Below are positions 6,392 through 12,848 of a stretch of 34,041 nt of DNA, one piece after another; positions within the stretch are counted from its first letter, which is position 1; each line of letters opens with the position of its first letter. The stretch comes from Staphylococcus agnetis. GTDB lineage: Bacteria; Bacillota; Bacilli; Staphylococcales; Staphylococcaceae. The notes beneath the pieces are model-generated. The model saw only the letters and a program-made list of their open reading frames with translations. It had not been told where the DNA came from and did not search any database. The stretch covers positions 1-34,041 of the forward strand of contig NZ_PPQF01000023.1 of NCBI RefSeq assembly GCF_002901865.1, given 5' to 3'. The position numbers were made by a program, and so were the translations under genes.

Positions 6392-6811
6392 TCAGAACGG
6401 CAAGTCCTCATCAAAGTCAGCACCGTTATCAAAAGGATTATCTTGCGCTTGTCCTTGTTGTTGTTTAGGTTGATTGTTTGATTGACCATTATTTTTAGGT
6501 TCTAAAAATTGCACACTGTCGCACACAACCTCCGTGACATATACACGTTGACCTTCTTTATTTTCGTAACTACGTGATTGTAGTCGTCCATCAACGCCTG
6601 CAAGACTCCCCTTACTTAAAAAGTTTTTGACATTTTCTGCTTGCTTGCGGAATACAACACAATTGATGAAATCCGCCTGTTGTTCTCCATCTTTATTTTT
6701 GAAATTGCGATTTACCGCAAGTGTAAACGTTGATACGTCTACACCTGATGGCGTCGTTCTGAATTCAGGGTCTTTTGTTAATCGTCCTACTAATACGGCT
6801 CTGTTAAGCAT
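6392..6811 (-). CDS. ssb: Single-stranded DNA-binding protein
   Basis: 139 residues from ATG 6811 ([20 protein letters not shown]), chosen because GGAGG lies eight bases upstream and the sequence aligns from its first residue with bacterial SSB. The OB fold ([49 protein letters not shown]) is complete. A Gln/Asn-rich linker leads to the acidic tail DFDEDLPF, which recruits replication and repair partners. The start overlaps the end of the ERF gene by 8 nt, linking the SSB and annealing protein functionally. Confidence 0.95.
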   Translation of the reverse strand: MLNRAVLVGRLTKDPEFRTTPSGVDVSTFTLAVNRNFKNKDGEQQADFINCVVFRKQAENVKNFLSKGSLAGVDGRLQSRSYENKEGQRVYVTEVVCDSVQFLEPKNNGQSNNQPKQQQGQAQDNPFDNGADFDEDLPF

Positions 6812-7448
6812 TATTATTTCCTCCAGTAATATTTTTTGCATTGTTTCGTATTTTATTAAGAGCATCTGCTGCTTGTTTTTCTGTTAATTTATAGTTGTTT
6901 ATGTTGAATTTTTGTTCTACTACATTTTGTGGTGCTTCTTTATCGGTGCCTTTAATCAAGTTGGTAAATGCTATAACTTCTTTTTTTAAAGTTCCTATCG
7001 TTTCACTACTAGCCCATTGAGTTCTATCCTGTTGCTTGGGACTATTGTTCTTTCCACTTGCTGCATTACCGTCATCATCTTGATCACTTGTGATTCCGAA
7101 GATTGCTGATAATGAATAGCGTTTAAGATAGCTAATCAATGACCCTGCACCTTGTGGTGTATTCTTTTCTGCGTTCATAAATACGGGGTCGTATTCAATA
7201 TATTCGCCACTTTCATGCATAAGCATTGTAGCCACTCCTACACGCCCCTCACCGTCATTTAATGCCCACTGTGTATAAGACAATCCGTGAGGTGTTGCCG
7301 CCTCGTCAATGGCTTCTACGACGTTCTCAAGAGGTACATATTTCGACTTGAAGAAAGGATTGTTTTTATCTTTAAGCGGTTGTTTTACTTGTTTACGGAA
7401 TGCAACCATAGCTTTGTTGATTTCAACAACAGATTCTGATTTATTCAT
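6804..7448 (-). CDS. erf: ERF-family single-strand annealing recombinase
   Basis: 214 residues. The ERF signature is clear: [20 protein letters not shown] (33-52), [12 protein letters not shown], and the [22 protein letters not shown] block (114-135). ERF proteins anneal complementary single strands during phage recombination and genome circularisation and work with SSB, encoded next. The C-terminal part is a poorly conserved, Gln/Asn-rich tail. ATG 7448 overlaps the stop of the Gp157 gene as TAATG. Confidence 0.93.
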   Translation of the reverse strand: MNKSESVVEINKAMVAFRKQVKQPLKDKNNPFFKSKYVPLENVVEAIDEAATPHGLSYTQWALNDGEGRVGVATMLMHESGEYIEYDPVFMNAEKNTPQGAGSLISYLKRYSLSAIFGITSDQDDDGNAASGKNNSPKQQDRTQWASSETIGTLKKEVIAFTNLIKGTDKEAPQNVVEQKFNINNYKLTEKQAADALNKIRNNAKNITGGNNNA

Positions 7449-7933
7449 TACTTAATCACCAAGCTTTCACTATTACGCAGTTCTGCGCCGTCAACTTTGA
7501 CACCTGCTTTAATATCATCTTTGATTTGCTTTTTATTTAATTTCGGTGCTTGCGATACCCAGTAATCGCTATCTATTAACTTTTCATCTGTGATGTGGAC
7601 ACTAGGCGCATTCTTGCGTTTGTAGATGTAATTAGTAGATGTTCTGAACTTCTGTAATCCTTGAATATCTAACATGTCTTGCAGGTAGTTTTTTAGTCTG
7701 TCAGAGAAGTTTTGTTTTTGTTGTTTAAGTCCTTGCAGGCGCTTAATTTCTTTGTCGATTGCATCTATATCTGCGTCCACACTTCGTTTTAACCCGATCG
7801 AATTATCGACTTTTACATTCAATTCAACTTCGATTGAATCGAGTGTGTCTTTTAAATCTTCGGGATTCATACCTTGTTCGATTAAATCAAGCACTTGTTG
7901 ATAGCTTGTTGATAATTGAAATAAATTACTCAT
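7448..7933 (-). CDS. Siphovirus Gp157-family protein
   Basis: 161 residues. A helical coiled-coil first part (SYQQVLDLIEQGMNPEDLKD, later DIDAIDKEIKRLQGLKQQKQ) leads to a conserved block RTSTNYIYKRKNAPSVHITD and then a KLNKKQIKDDIKAGVKVDGA block. This matches the Gp157 family of Gram-positive phages, which has been linked to host phage-resistance phenotypes in streptococci but has no settled biochemical role. GGAGG precedes ATG 7933, which overlaps the DUF1108 stop as ATGA. It usually lies, as here, directly upstream of the ERF gene. Confidence 0.85.
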   Translation of the reverse strand: MSNLFQLSTSYQQVLDLIEQGMNPEDLKDTLDSIEVELNVKVDNSIGLKRSVDADIDAIDKEIKRLQGLKQQKQNFSDRLKNYLQDMLDIQGLQKFRTSTNYIYKRKNAPSVHITDEKLIDSDYWVSQAPKLNKKQIKDDIKAGVKVDGAELRNSESLVIK

Positions 7934-8196
7934 CGAAACCCTCCTAATAGCCCATTCATTACGTGGTCATATTCGTCTACGTTTTGTCCAATCCATGCAC
8001 GCGCATCTTGCGTCAAAAGTTCAGTGGCGCTTTCCATACCTGATACGTCATTGATTGTGATTTCACTTACCGTATTGTCATCACGATCTTGAATCGTTAC
8101 ATCGACGCCGAATTCTGTTTTGGCTACGTACATGTAAAATTTGAATCCATCTATCGTGATTGTTTTCGAAATTTCTTGTCCGATTTCGTAATACAT
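7930..8196 (-). CDS. DUF1108-family staphylococcal phage protein
   Basis: 88 residues beginning MYYEIGQEISKTITIDGFKF. The beta-rich start, the acidic centre and the WIGQNVDEYDHVMN ending match DUF1108, a small family found in staphylococcal phages next to the recombination genes. GGAGGT lies eight bases before ATG 8196. Its upstream leader contains the divergent small-RNA unit described at 8216-8297, so its translation or transcription could be touched by that element. No function known. Confidence 0.82.
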   Translation of the reverse strand: MYYEIGQEISKTITIDGFKFYMYVAKTEFGVDVTIQDRDDNTVSEITINDVSGMESATELLTQDARAWIGQNVDEYDHVMNGLLGGFR

Positions 8197-8224
8197 TTGC
8201 GTTTACCTCCATTTTTGATATAAT
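8197..8224 (+). promoter_or_regulatory. Plus-strand extended -10 promoter for a short RNA
   Basis: TGA-TATAAT at 8216-8224 is a perfect extended -10 element (TGn plus TATAAT). TTGCGT at 8197-8202, 16 bp upstream, keeps the TTG of a -35 box. It points against the early operon. No plus-strand reading frame follows, but a hairpin and an intrinsic terminator do. Confidence 0.55.
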
Positions 8225-8229
8225 GAGGT

Positions 8230-8297
8230 CGGATATTAAAGTGTTAATTCTCCGACCTCGACTGTTTGCTAGTTGCAGCTAGCATTCAGTCTTTTTT
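8230..8297 (+). ncRNA. Candidate short phage RNA ending in an intrinsic terminator
   Basis: Downstream of the extended -10 box the plus strand holds two stem-loops. The first is GAGGTCGGA (8225-8233) paired with TCCGACCTC (8251-8259), with an inner ATTAA/TTAAT stem. The second is GACTG-TT-TGCTAG (8260-8272) paired with CTAGCA-TT-CAGTC (8279-8291) around the loop TTGCAG, followed at once by CTTTTTT (8291-8297). With a start near 8230 the RNA would be about 68 nt, keeping about 5 bp of the outer first stem. It would be antisense to the last codons of the DUF1270 gene and to the leader of the DUF1108 mRNA. Lambda OOP RNA is a known parallel in size, orientation and position. Confidence 0.5.
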
Positions 8298-8452
8298 AAT
8301 GTGTTGATTACATATTTAGCAGCGTAGTAACTTCCTATCATCGTCCATGTGGCGATTGTGAGCGTTGTAGTGAAGTACGCCTCAAATGCGAAGGGTGTAG
8401 TAACTACAAACGTTGTTGTCATTGCGATTATTAAAGCTAATAATTTTTCCAT
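8279..8452 (-). CDS. DUF1270-family small phage membrane protein
   Basis: 57 residues from ATG 8452 with AAGGGGTG five bases upstream; the sequence opens MEKLLALIIAMTTTFVVTTP. Two membrane spans (about residues 4-22 and 26-46) are joined by FAFEAY, and the chain ends YVINTLKKTEC. The FEAYFTTTLTI(A)TW centre matches DUF1270, a family of small membrane proteins of staphylococcal phages with no assigned function. It starts four bases after the DUF771 stop codon. Its 3' end overlaps the terminator hairpin of the candidate plus-strand RNA. Confidence 0.75.
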   Translation of the reverse strand: MEKLLALIIAMTTTFVVTTPFAFEAYFTTTLTIATWTMIGSYYAAKYVINTLKKTEC

Positions 8453-8456
8453 ATCT

Positions 8457-8762
8457 TCACCCCTTCACAACCTCTTCAAAATGATTATCCAGCCAATCTA
8501 ATATCTTCTCAGCATGGAACATATAACCTGTTCCTTTGCCTGTCGAGAACTTACTGAATGATTCAATCTGTCTGCGGTTACGTGGATTATCAATAATATG
8601 CTTTTTAATCCATTCTTCGCTTCTGTCAATTCGTTTGGCTAATTGACTTAAAGTGAAATACTTACCTTTAAGCTCTAATTTTTTATACTCTTGATATTCA
8701 TCGAGACTAAGCATCACGTGAGTATCGGGAATAGCAATTGAAACCTGCAATGTTTGTTGCAT
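8457..8762 (-). CDS. DUF771-family phage protein
   Basis: 101 residues from ATG 8762 (MQQTLQVSIAIPDTHVMLSL), chosen because TAAGGAGGG lies five bases upstream; a longer reading would add 15 residues without a binding site. The centre FTLSQLAKRIDRSEEWIKKH is a helix-turn-helix-like segment, and the end GYMFHAEKILDWLDNHFEEV fits DUF771, a family common in staphylococcal and streptococcal phage early regions. A DNA-binding role is likely but unproven. The 25-aa membrane peptide gene ends inside its ribosome binding site. Confidence 0.82.
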   Translation of the reverse strand: MQQTLQVSIAIPDTHVMLSLDEYQEYKKLELKGKYFTLSQLAKRIDRSEEWIKKHIIDNPRNRRQIESFSKFSTGKGTGYMFHAEKILDWLDNHFEEVVKG

Positions 8763-8773
8763 AATATCCCTCC

Positions 8774-8851
8774 TTAGTATCTTCTTTTGTATTGCAGCGT
8801 CACACATGTTATGAACGCGATAATGTTTAATGCGATTAGTAATGTGGTCAT
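8774..8851 (-). CDS. Tiny membrane peptide (25 aa)
   Basis: ATG 8851 with AAAGG about eight bases upstream encodes a 25-residue peptide beginning MTTLLIALNIIAFITCV and ending QYKRRY: one membrane span with a basic tail. Its TAA (8774-8776) lies inside the DUF771 ribosome binding site, so translation of the two is probably coupled. Its first codons lie opposite the promoter region of the plus-strand gene at 8910. Size and composition resemble other single-span phage peptides. Function unknown. Confidence 0.55.
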   Translation of the reverse strand: MTTLLIALNIIAFITCVTLQYKRRY

Positions 8852-8869
8852 ATAAGTAAACCTTTCGTG

Positions 8870-8899
8870 TATAATGTTCTTATCTCCTTATGAAAGGAG
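8870..8899 (+). promoter_or_regulatory. Promoter and ribosome-site-masking hairpin of the plus-strand gene
   Basis: TATAAT at 8870-8875 is a consensus -10 box; the -35 is weak (TGGTCA at 8845-8850, spacing 19). A start near 8881 would place the stem CTCCTT (8884-8889), loop ATGA, AAGGAG (8894-8899) at the very 5' end of the mRNA. The AAGGAG arm is the gene's own ribosome binding site, so the hairpin would mask it. Confidence 0.5.
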
Positions 8900-8909
8900 G
8901 TGAATAATT

Positions 8910-9575
8910 ATGAATAATATAAACCTCACTCAACGACAGTTAGATTTAATAAGGAAAAATCAAGCCGCCTTGTCGAAAGTACCTGTTGAGACTTACGCTA
9001 AAGTCGCTAATTCTATGAATAATTCGTATGTTATGAACGCTATACAAGTTCAATCAACGGTTAATAATGTTATGAATGGCATCAGAATCAATCAATCGAA
9101 ATTATCCGATTGGGCTTCCTATATGCATCAAGTAACTAAGAATCATCCAATGTTCAAATCTAATTTATTTTCTGAAAAAATTCTTGATGAATTCATAAGT
9201 TCTAACAGCTTTCCGGAGGATGAAGTCCGCAAAGTTAGCACTCATTTGAGAAAGTCTTTTGTCGATACTATCGATGTCCCTGTTCTTGGCAAAACCGTCC
9301 ATTCTGCCCATCCAATAGATGACGTAAACACCAAAGAAAGCGATAAGATATTCTATAAATCTATCGATCAATATGTTTTGGCTCCTTCCTCATCGTTTAC
9401 AAACGATGTTTCATTATCTGTTGCTCAAGGTGTTGCTGTTAATATGTTTGTCAGGACTGCTATTGACGATTACGTGAATTACTTCTTTTCAACTGTCGTA
9501 ATAGCTGCATGCTATGTCGCTTCATGTCTTACCAATGCTTATGATTTAAAGAAAAAAAGAAAAGATTTTAAGTAG
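8910..9575 (+). CDS. Unrecognised plus-strand protein with C-terminal membrane span
   Basis: 221 residues with an ideal ribosome site (AAAGGAGGTGA, six bases before ATG 8910), encoded against the early operon. Residues 1-185 are soluble and mostly helical, rich in Asn, Ser and Val (NLTQRQLDLIRKNQAALSKV near the start). About 191-211 form one hydrophobic span (YFFSTVVIAACYVASCLTNA), followed by a basic tail KKKRKDF. No family or catalytic motif is recognised. It has its own promoter and terminator, so it may be expressed in the lysogen. Isolated genes of this kind in prophages are often lysogenic-conversion or phage-exclusion genes; that is inference. Codon use does not look foreign to the phage. 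Confidence 0.75.
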   Translation: MNNINLTQRQLDLIRKNQAALSKVPVETYAKVANSMNNSYVMNAIQVQSTVNNVMNGIRINQSKLSDWASYMHQVTKNHPMFKSNLFSEKILDEFISSNSFPEDEVRKVSTHLRKSFVDTIDVPVLGKTVHSAHPIDDVNTKESDKIFYKSIDQYVLAPSSSFTNDVSLSVAQGVAVNMFVRTAIDDYVNYFFSTVVIAACYVASCLTNAYDLKKKRKDFK

Positions 9576-9599
9576 CTTTACACTACTTTTATAATCATC

Positions 9600-9662
9600 T
9601 TACAAACCTTCCACGTCACAACTGCCATTGTGATGGAGGGTTATTTTGTATAGCTTTTCCAT
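9600..9662 (-). CDS. Possible 20-residue peptide between antirepressor and plus-strand gene
   Basis: ATG 9662 is preceded by a perfect AAGGAGG five bases upstream and encodes MEKLYKITLHHNGSCDVEGL before TAA. It follows the antirepressor gene in the same direction. The binding site is stronger than that of many certain genes here, which is the main evidence. The sequence is soluble and has no recognised family. The terminator of the opposing gene lies within it. It may be a real peptide or a remnant of a longer gene. Confidence 0.45.
   Translation of the reverse strand: MEKLYKITLHHNGSCDVEGL
9605..9648 (+). terminator. Intrinsic terminator of the plus-strand gene
   Basis: AACCTTCCA (9605-9613) pairs with TGGAGGGTT (9634-9642) with one T-G pair. 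After a two-base bulge TCACAA (9616-9621) pairs with TTGTGA (9628-9633) around the loop CTGCCA. ATTTTG follows on the plus strand. It lies 30 bases after the stop of the 221-aa gene. Confidence 0.65.
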
Positions 9663-9696
9663 ATTGTCCTCCTTAATTTGGTTGTTCGATTGTGGG

Positions 9697-10446
9697 TTAT
9701 TCTTCTGTTAATAAAAATTTATTGATAAAGTATTGTTGTCCTTTGCCTGTTACTTTTGGTGTCTTACTAATCGATGTATGTCCGTCAGAATGACTAATCG
9801 TAGTCTCTTTGATTTCAAACAATTCTCGTTCCATCGAATATTGAGTTGGCATGTTGTAATCTACGCCCTTACGTTTAATGAGAAATCCATTTTGTCGTAA
9901 CCATTCGAATAATCTACGTTGACCAATATCGATGCCGTTTTGTTTAATAATCTTCGCTAACTCACCAACCAGGATTGATGTTTTAGTAGTAGCCACCGCA
10001 TCAGCAAAGACAATCTTCGGTTTATCTCTTTCAATTTGAGTTTCGAGCTGCATTATAGTGTTGTTTGCTATCTTTAAAGCACGCTGCATGACCATTTCAG
10101 GACTATTCCATGCTTTTTCGACTTGGATGAAATATTGTCTTGCGCGTTTACCTGGTTCACTTCGTTGAATCATTGCGATTTCTTTTGCAGTGTCGAGTGT
10201 AAGAATATGATTGACTTGTTCATAAGTACGCGCCCTTTTTTGACCGTGTACTTTTTCAACTTGCGAAATAAAATCTATTCCGTTTTCAAAACCATACTCT
10301 GTCATTCTTTCGAACCACTTATCGTACCTAGTTGAAACTTCTAATGCCTGATGAAGTTCTCGACCACTGATTGCGATTTCTCCATTTTCTTTTTCTTGAA
10401 TGTTGAACATCTTTCCGATGTCAGGTTTAGTTTGTAAATTTTGCAA
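9697..10446 (-). CDS. ant: Phage antirepressor (AntA N-terminus, KilA-C/ANT C-terminus)
   Basis: 249 residues. Residues 20-90 (ISGRELHQALEVSTRYDKWF, ENGIDFISQ, then LDTAKEIAMIQRSEPGKRAR) form the AntA domain. The C-terminal half (GELAKIIKQNGIDIGQRRLF, EWLRQNGFLIKRKG) is the KilA-C/ANT domain, ending in VTGKGQQYFINKFL. Such proteins counter the phage repressor or otherwise promote lytic growth. It is the second gene of the lytic operon, 14 bases after the cro-like gene, behind the GTTGC operator set. A CCCCTCCC complement (GGGAGGGG) lies before ATG 10446. Confidence 0.9.
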   Translation of the reverse strand: MQNLQTKPDIGKMFNIQEKENGEIAISGRELHQALEVSTRYDKWFERMTEYGFENGIDFISQVEKVHGQKRARTYEQVNHILTLDTAKEIAMIQRSEPGKRARQYFIQVEKAWNSPEMVMQRALKIANNTIMQLETQIERDKPKIVFADAVATTKTSILVGELAKIIKQNGIDIGQRRLFEWLRQNGFLIKRKGVDYNMPTQYSMERELFEIKETTISHSDGHTSISKTPKVTGKGQQYFINKFLLTEE

Positions 10447-10460
10447 TATTTGCCCCTCCC

Positions 10461-10694
10461 TTAAAGTTGCTTATTCGCAACTTCGTAGTTAAAAAAATAA
10501 TGATTAATGTTGATTCCGTACTTTTCGTGCATCAACCTGATATCTCTACCGCTAAAATCAGTACCGTAACGACTTGTTCCATTAATTATAGTATTGACCT
10601 TTTCACGGCTATAACCCAATAAATCTGCAATTTCTTGTTGACTTATGTTGTTATCTTTGAGATATTTTTTTAATTTTGGATAACCTCCAATCAC
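10461..10694 (-). CDS. Cro-like HTH regulator
   Basis: 77 residues from GTG 10694, which I choose because GAGGTG lies five bases upstream; ATG codons at 10710 and 10733 give longer frames but have no ribosome site. The domain is a compact helix-turn-helix: GYPKLKKYLKDNNISQQEIA, then DLLGYSREKVNTIINGTSRY. It is the first gene of the lytic operon, divergent from the repressor, the normal place for Cro. The last codons (VANKQL) coincide with a GTTGC-n-GCAAC operator-like palindrome (10466-10481). Confidence 0.8.
   Translation of the reverse strand: MIGGYPKLKKYLKDNNISQQEIADLLGYSREKVNTIINGTSRYGTDFSGRDIRLMHEKYGININHYFFNYEVANKQL
10466..10481. promoter_or_regulatory. Distal operator-like palindrome in the cro-like gene
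   Basis: GTTGCTTATTCGCAAC has the same arms and spacing as the operator at 10715-10730 but lies 234 bp away, at the end of the cro-like coding region, encoding VANKQL. It could be an auxiliary operator allowing DNA looping by the repressor. Confidence 0.5.
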
Positions 10695-10714
10695 TTTAAC
10701 ACCTCGCATTTCTA

Positions 10715-10810
10715 GTTGCGTATTAGCAACTGTCATAACTTTAACACGTATTTGTTGCGAATGCAACACTTTTTGCGATTTTTTTGAATTAATTGTTGCG
10801 CAAACGTAAC
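10715..10810. promoter_or_regulatory. Lysis-lysogeny operator region with divergent promoters
   Basis: Three GTTGC/GCAAC palindromes lie here: GTTGCGTATTAGCAAC (10715-10730), GTTGCGAATGCAAC (10754-10767, two bases shorter in the middle) and GTTGCGCAAACGTAAC (10795-10810, one arm imperfect). The repressor promoter is TTGCGC (10796-10801), 17 bp, TATAAT (10819-10824); its -35 lies inside the third operator. The likely lytic promoter on the minus strand is TTGCAT (10766-10761), 17 bp, TAAAGT (10743-10738); its -35 lies inside the second operator. The layout predicts autoregulation by the repressor and silencing of the lytic operon. Confidence 0.75.
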
Positions 10811-10860
10811 ATTTCCTATATAATGCACATATAAGTTTTTTTATTACGGAGGTTAAAAAC

Positions 10861-11475
10861 ATGGAATTCGCTAACAAACTTAGAAAATTACGCAAAGGTA
10901 GAAATTTAACTATGGAGAATCTGGCGGAGAAATTAAACGAAAATTACGGCATGAATATAAATAAAAGCACTGTTTCTCGATGGGAGAAAGGTTCGGAACC
11001 AAGTGGCAAAACACTATATTATTTAGCTGATTTTTTCGACACTACTCCTGCTTATCTTCTTGATCTTCCTGAAGAGTCTTTTGTTGTACCTACAAATAGA
11101 AAACTCCCAATAGTATCGGATGTACATTGTGGCTCTGGTGTTGTAGCGTTTAAAGATATTTTGGGATATGAATTTACACCAGATGATTGGCTTAACGGAG
11201 GAGATTATTTTTATTTTAGAGCGAAAGGCGATTCTATGATTGGAGCAAGAATTAATGATGGTGATTTAGTTTTAATACGTAGACAAGCTGACTTTGAAAA
11301 CGGCGAAATTATGTGTGTAAACGTTAATGGAGAAACTCTCTTGAAACGTTTATTCAAACAAAACGATCAAATTATACTCCAATCAGAAAACTCTAGCTAT
11401 CAACCTCGTATTATTAACAAAAGCGATGACTTCCACGTTATAGGAAAACTTAAAAGAGTAGTAATAAAATATTAA
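10861..11475 (+). CDS. cI: CI-like phage repressor with S24 self-cleavage domain
   Basis: 204 residues. An N-terminal helix-turn-helix (residues 4-60, with the INKSTVSRWEKG recognition region) is joined to an S24/LexA-type C-terminal domain. Ser125 in GDSM and Lys162 in ETLLKR form the catalytic dyad, and Cys90-Gly91 in DVHCGSG is the probable cleavage bond. It should hold the lytic operon off and be inactivated by RecA-dependent self-cleavage after DNA damage. The ribosome site GGAGGT lies just before ATG 10861. The DUF4041 gene follows 15 bases after the stop and is probably cotranscribed. Confidence 0.95.
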   Translation: MEFANKLRKLRKGRNLTMENLAEKLNENYGMNINKSTVSRWEKGSEPSGKTLYYLADFFDTTPAYLLDLPEESFVVPTNRKLPIVSDVHCGSGVVAFKDILGYEFTPDDWLNGGDYFYFRAKGDSMIGARINDGDLVLIRRQADFENGEIMCVNVNGETLLKRLFKQNDQIILQSENSSYQPRIINKSDDFHVIGKLKRVVIKY

Positions 11476-11490
11476 ACAAAGGTGGTCAAA

Positions 11491-12783
11491 ATGGAAAAAT
11501 CAAAAATCACTAAAAATTGGGTATCATGGACTATATTAATATCTTCATTGTTTGCAATAGCGACTCCAGGGGTTGCTATTATCCCCCTCGGCCTATCTAT
11601 TTATATGGTAGCTAAATTAACTTTAATAGATAAGAATATTGATGTAGATGTGGTTAGTTATCAAGAGTTAAAAATTAAAAATCAGGAACTTGAAGAACTG
11701 AATAGCGATTTATCTAGAAATATAGGAGAAGCAACCGATGAACTCGATTATCTTATTAAACAATTAAATAATAAAATAGACGATTATGATTTGATGATAA
11801 CTTATCCATTTGAACTAATGGAATTAGACTCATTCGAAATTAATAATCAAATCAAAAAATTAGAAATAAAAGAAAAAGAATTATTAAACGTCGAAAATAC
11901 TTCTCTTTTTGATTCAAACGCAAATAAAAGACATCGAAATGCGCAATCTAGGCAAATAATAAGATTATTCAATGCCGAATCAGCACTTTTAATTAATAAG
12001 GTTTCAAGTAAAAACATAGAGACAGTTCAAAATAAATTATTCAAATGTTATCAAACTATGAATAAATTATTTGAAACTGATGGCGTACATATTCCAGAAA
12101 CTGTATTAGATATAAAACTGAAGCAACTACACCTTATCCATCAATATCAATTAAAACTCGAAGAAGAAAGAGAGATCCGTAGAGAAGAAAAAGCCAGAAT
12201 ACAAGAAGAGAAAAAAGTAGAGCGCGAACTAGAAAATAAATTAAAAGAACTCGAGAAAGATATTAAACATCACAATAACGAAATATCAAAATTAGCTAAA
12301 TACCTTTCAAAAGCTAATGCAGATATTGAAAAAGAACTATTTGTCGAAAAGATAAAAGAGCTTGAAAAACATATAAAAGAGTTGAAAACAGCCAAACAAA
12401 ATGTTAATGAAAGGTTGATAAAAGCGCAGTCTGGATATGTTTATATCATCTCAAACATTGGTTCTTTTGGAGAAAATATATATAAAATTGGAGTAACAAG
12501 AAGATTAGAACCTATGGATAGAATAAAAGAATTAGGTGATGCCTCAGTTCCGTTTGAGTTTGATGTTCATGCACTCATTTTTTCGGAAAACGCATTCGAT
12601 TTAGAGAAAAAACTACATGATCACTTTAAAGATAATCAAGTCAATAAGGTAAATAACAGAAAAGAGTTCTATAACGTAGATTTAAAAGAAATAGAAAATA
12701 TTGTATTAAAAGAATTTAATGGAACAGCTAAATTCACATATGAACCAAAAGCTGAACAATATAGAGAGAGTAAGTCTATTTAA
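11491..12783 (+). CDS. Membrane-anchored DUF4041 / GIY-YIG (T5orf172-type) protein
   Basis: 430 residues from ATG 11491, chosen for AAAGGTGG five bases upstream. Residues about 12-46 are hydrophobic and could form one or two membrane spans (WTILISSLFAIATPGVAIIP, then LGLSIYMVAKLTL). About 90-225 match DUF4041 (QIIRLFNAESALLINKVSSK, KLKQLHLIHQYQLK). About 225-310 are a long charged coiled coil. The end is a GIY-YIG domain of the T5orf172/MUG113 type: SGYVYIIS, YKIGVTRR, EKKLHDHF and NRKEFY. It is cotranscribed with the repressor, so it should be made in the lysogen. A role against superinfecting phage DNA at the membrane is an inference; family assignment is firmer. Confidence 0.85.
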   Translation: MEKSKITKNWVSWTILISSLFAIATPGVAIIPLGLSIYMVAKLTLIDKNIDVDVVSYQELKIKNQELEELNSDLSRNIGEATDELDYLIKQLNNKIDDYDLMITYPFELMELDSFEINNQIKKLEIKEKELLNVENTSLFDSNANKRHRNAQSRQIIRLFNAESALLINKVSSKNIETVQNKLFKCYQTMNKLFETDGVHIPETVLDIKLKQLHLIHQYQLKLEEEREIRREEKARIQEEKKVERELENKLKELEKDIKHHNNEISKLAKYLSKANADIEKELFVEKIKELEKHIKELKTAKQNVNERLIKAQSGYVYIISNIGSFGENIYKIGVTRRLEPMDRIKELGDASVPFEFDVHALIFSENAFDLEKKLHDHFKDNQVNKVNNRKEFYNVDLKEIENIVLKEFNGTAKFTYEPKAEQYRESKSI

Positions 12784-12794
12784 GCAAATATAAC

Positions 12795-12833
12795 GGGTAC
12801 TCCCACGTACCCTTATTATTTTTTACTTTTTTT
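12795..12833 (+). terminator. Intrinsic terminator ending the repressor operon
   Basis: GGGTAC (12795-12800) pairs with GTACCC (12807-12812) around TCCCAC, followed by a T-rich run TTATTATTTTTTACTTTTTT. It lies 11 bases after the DUF4041 stop and just before the integrase ribosome site. Confidence 0.8.
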
Positions 12834-12848
12834 GAGGAGGGATAGCAC

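Noticed and set aside
9165..9371. Minus-strand 68-codon frame with membrane-like residues opposite the plus-strand gene
   Set aside because: It needs a TTG start with long spacing and lies wholly opposite a gene with much stronger signals; probably a shadow.
10695..10895. Upstream extension of the cro-like gene to a 144-residue protein
   Set aside because: It would run through the operators and both promoters, has no ribosome site, and the added residues do not look like protein; GTG 10694 has a good site.
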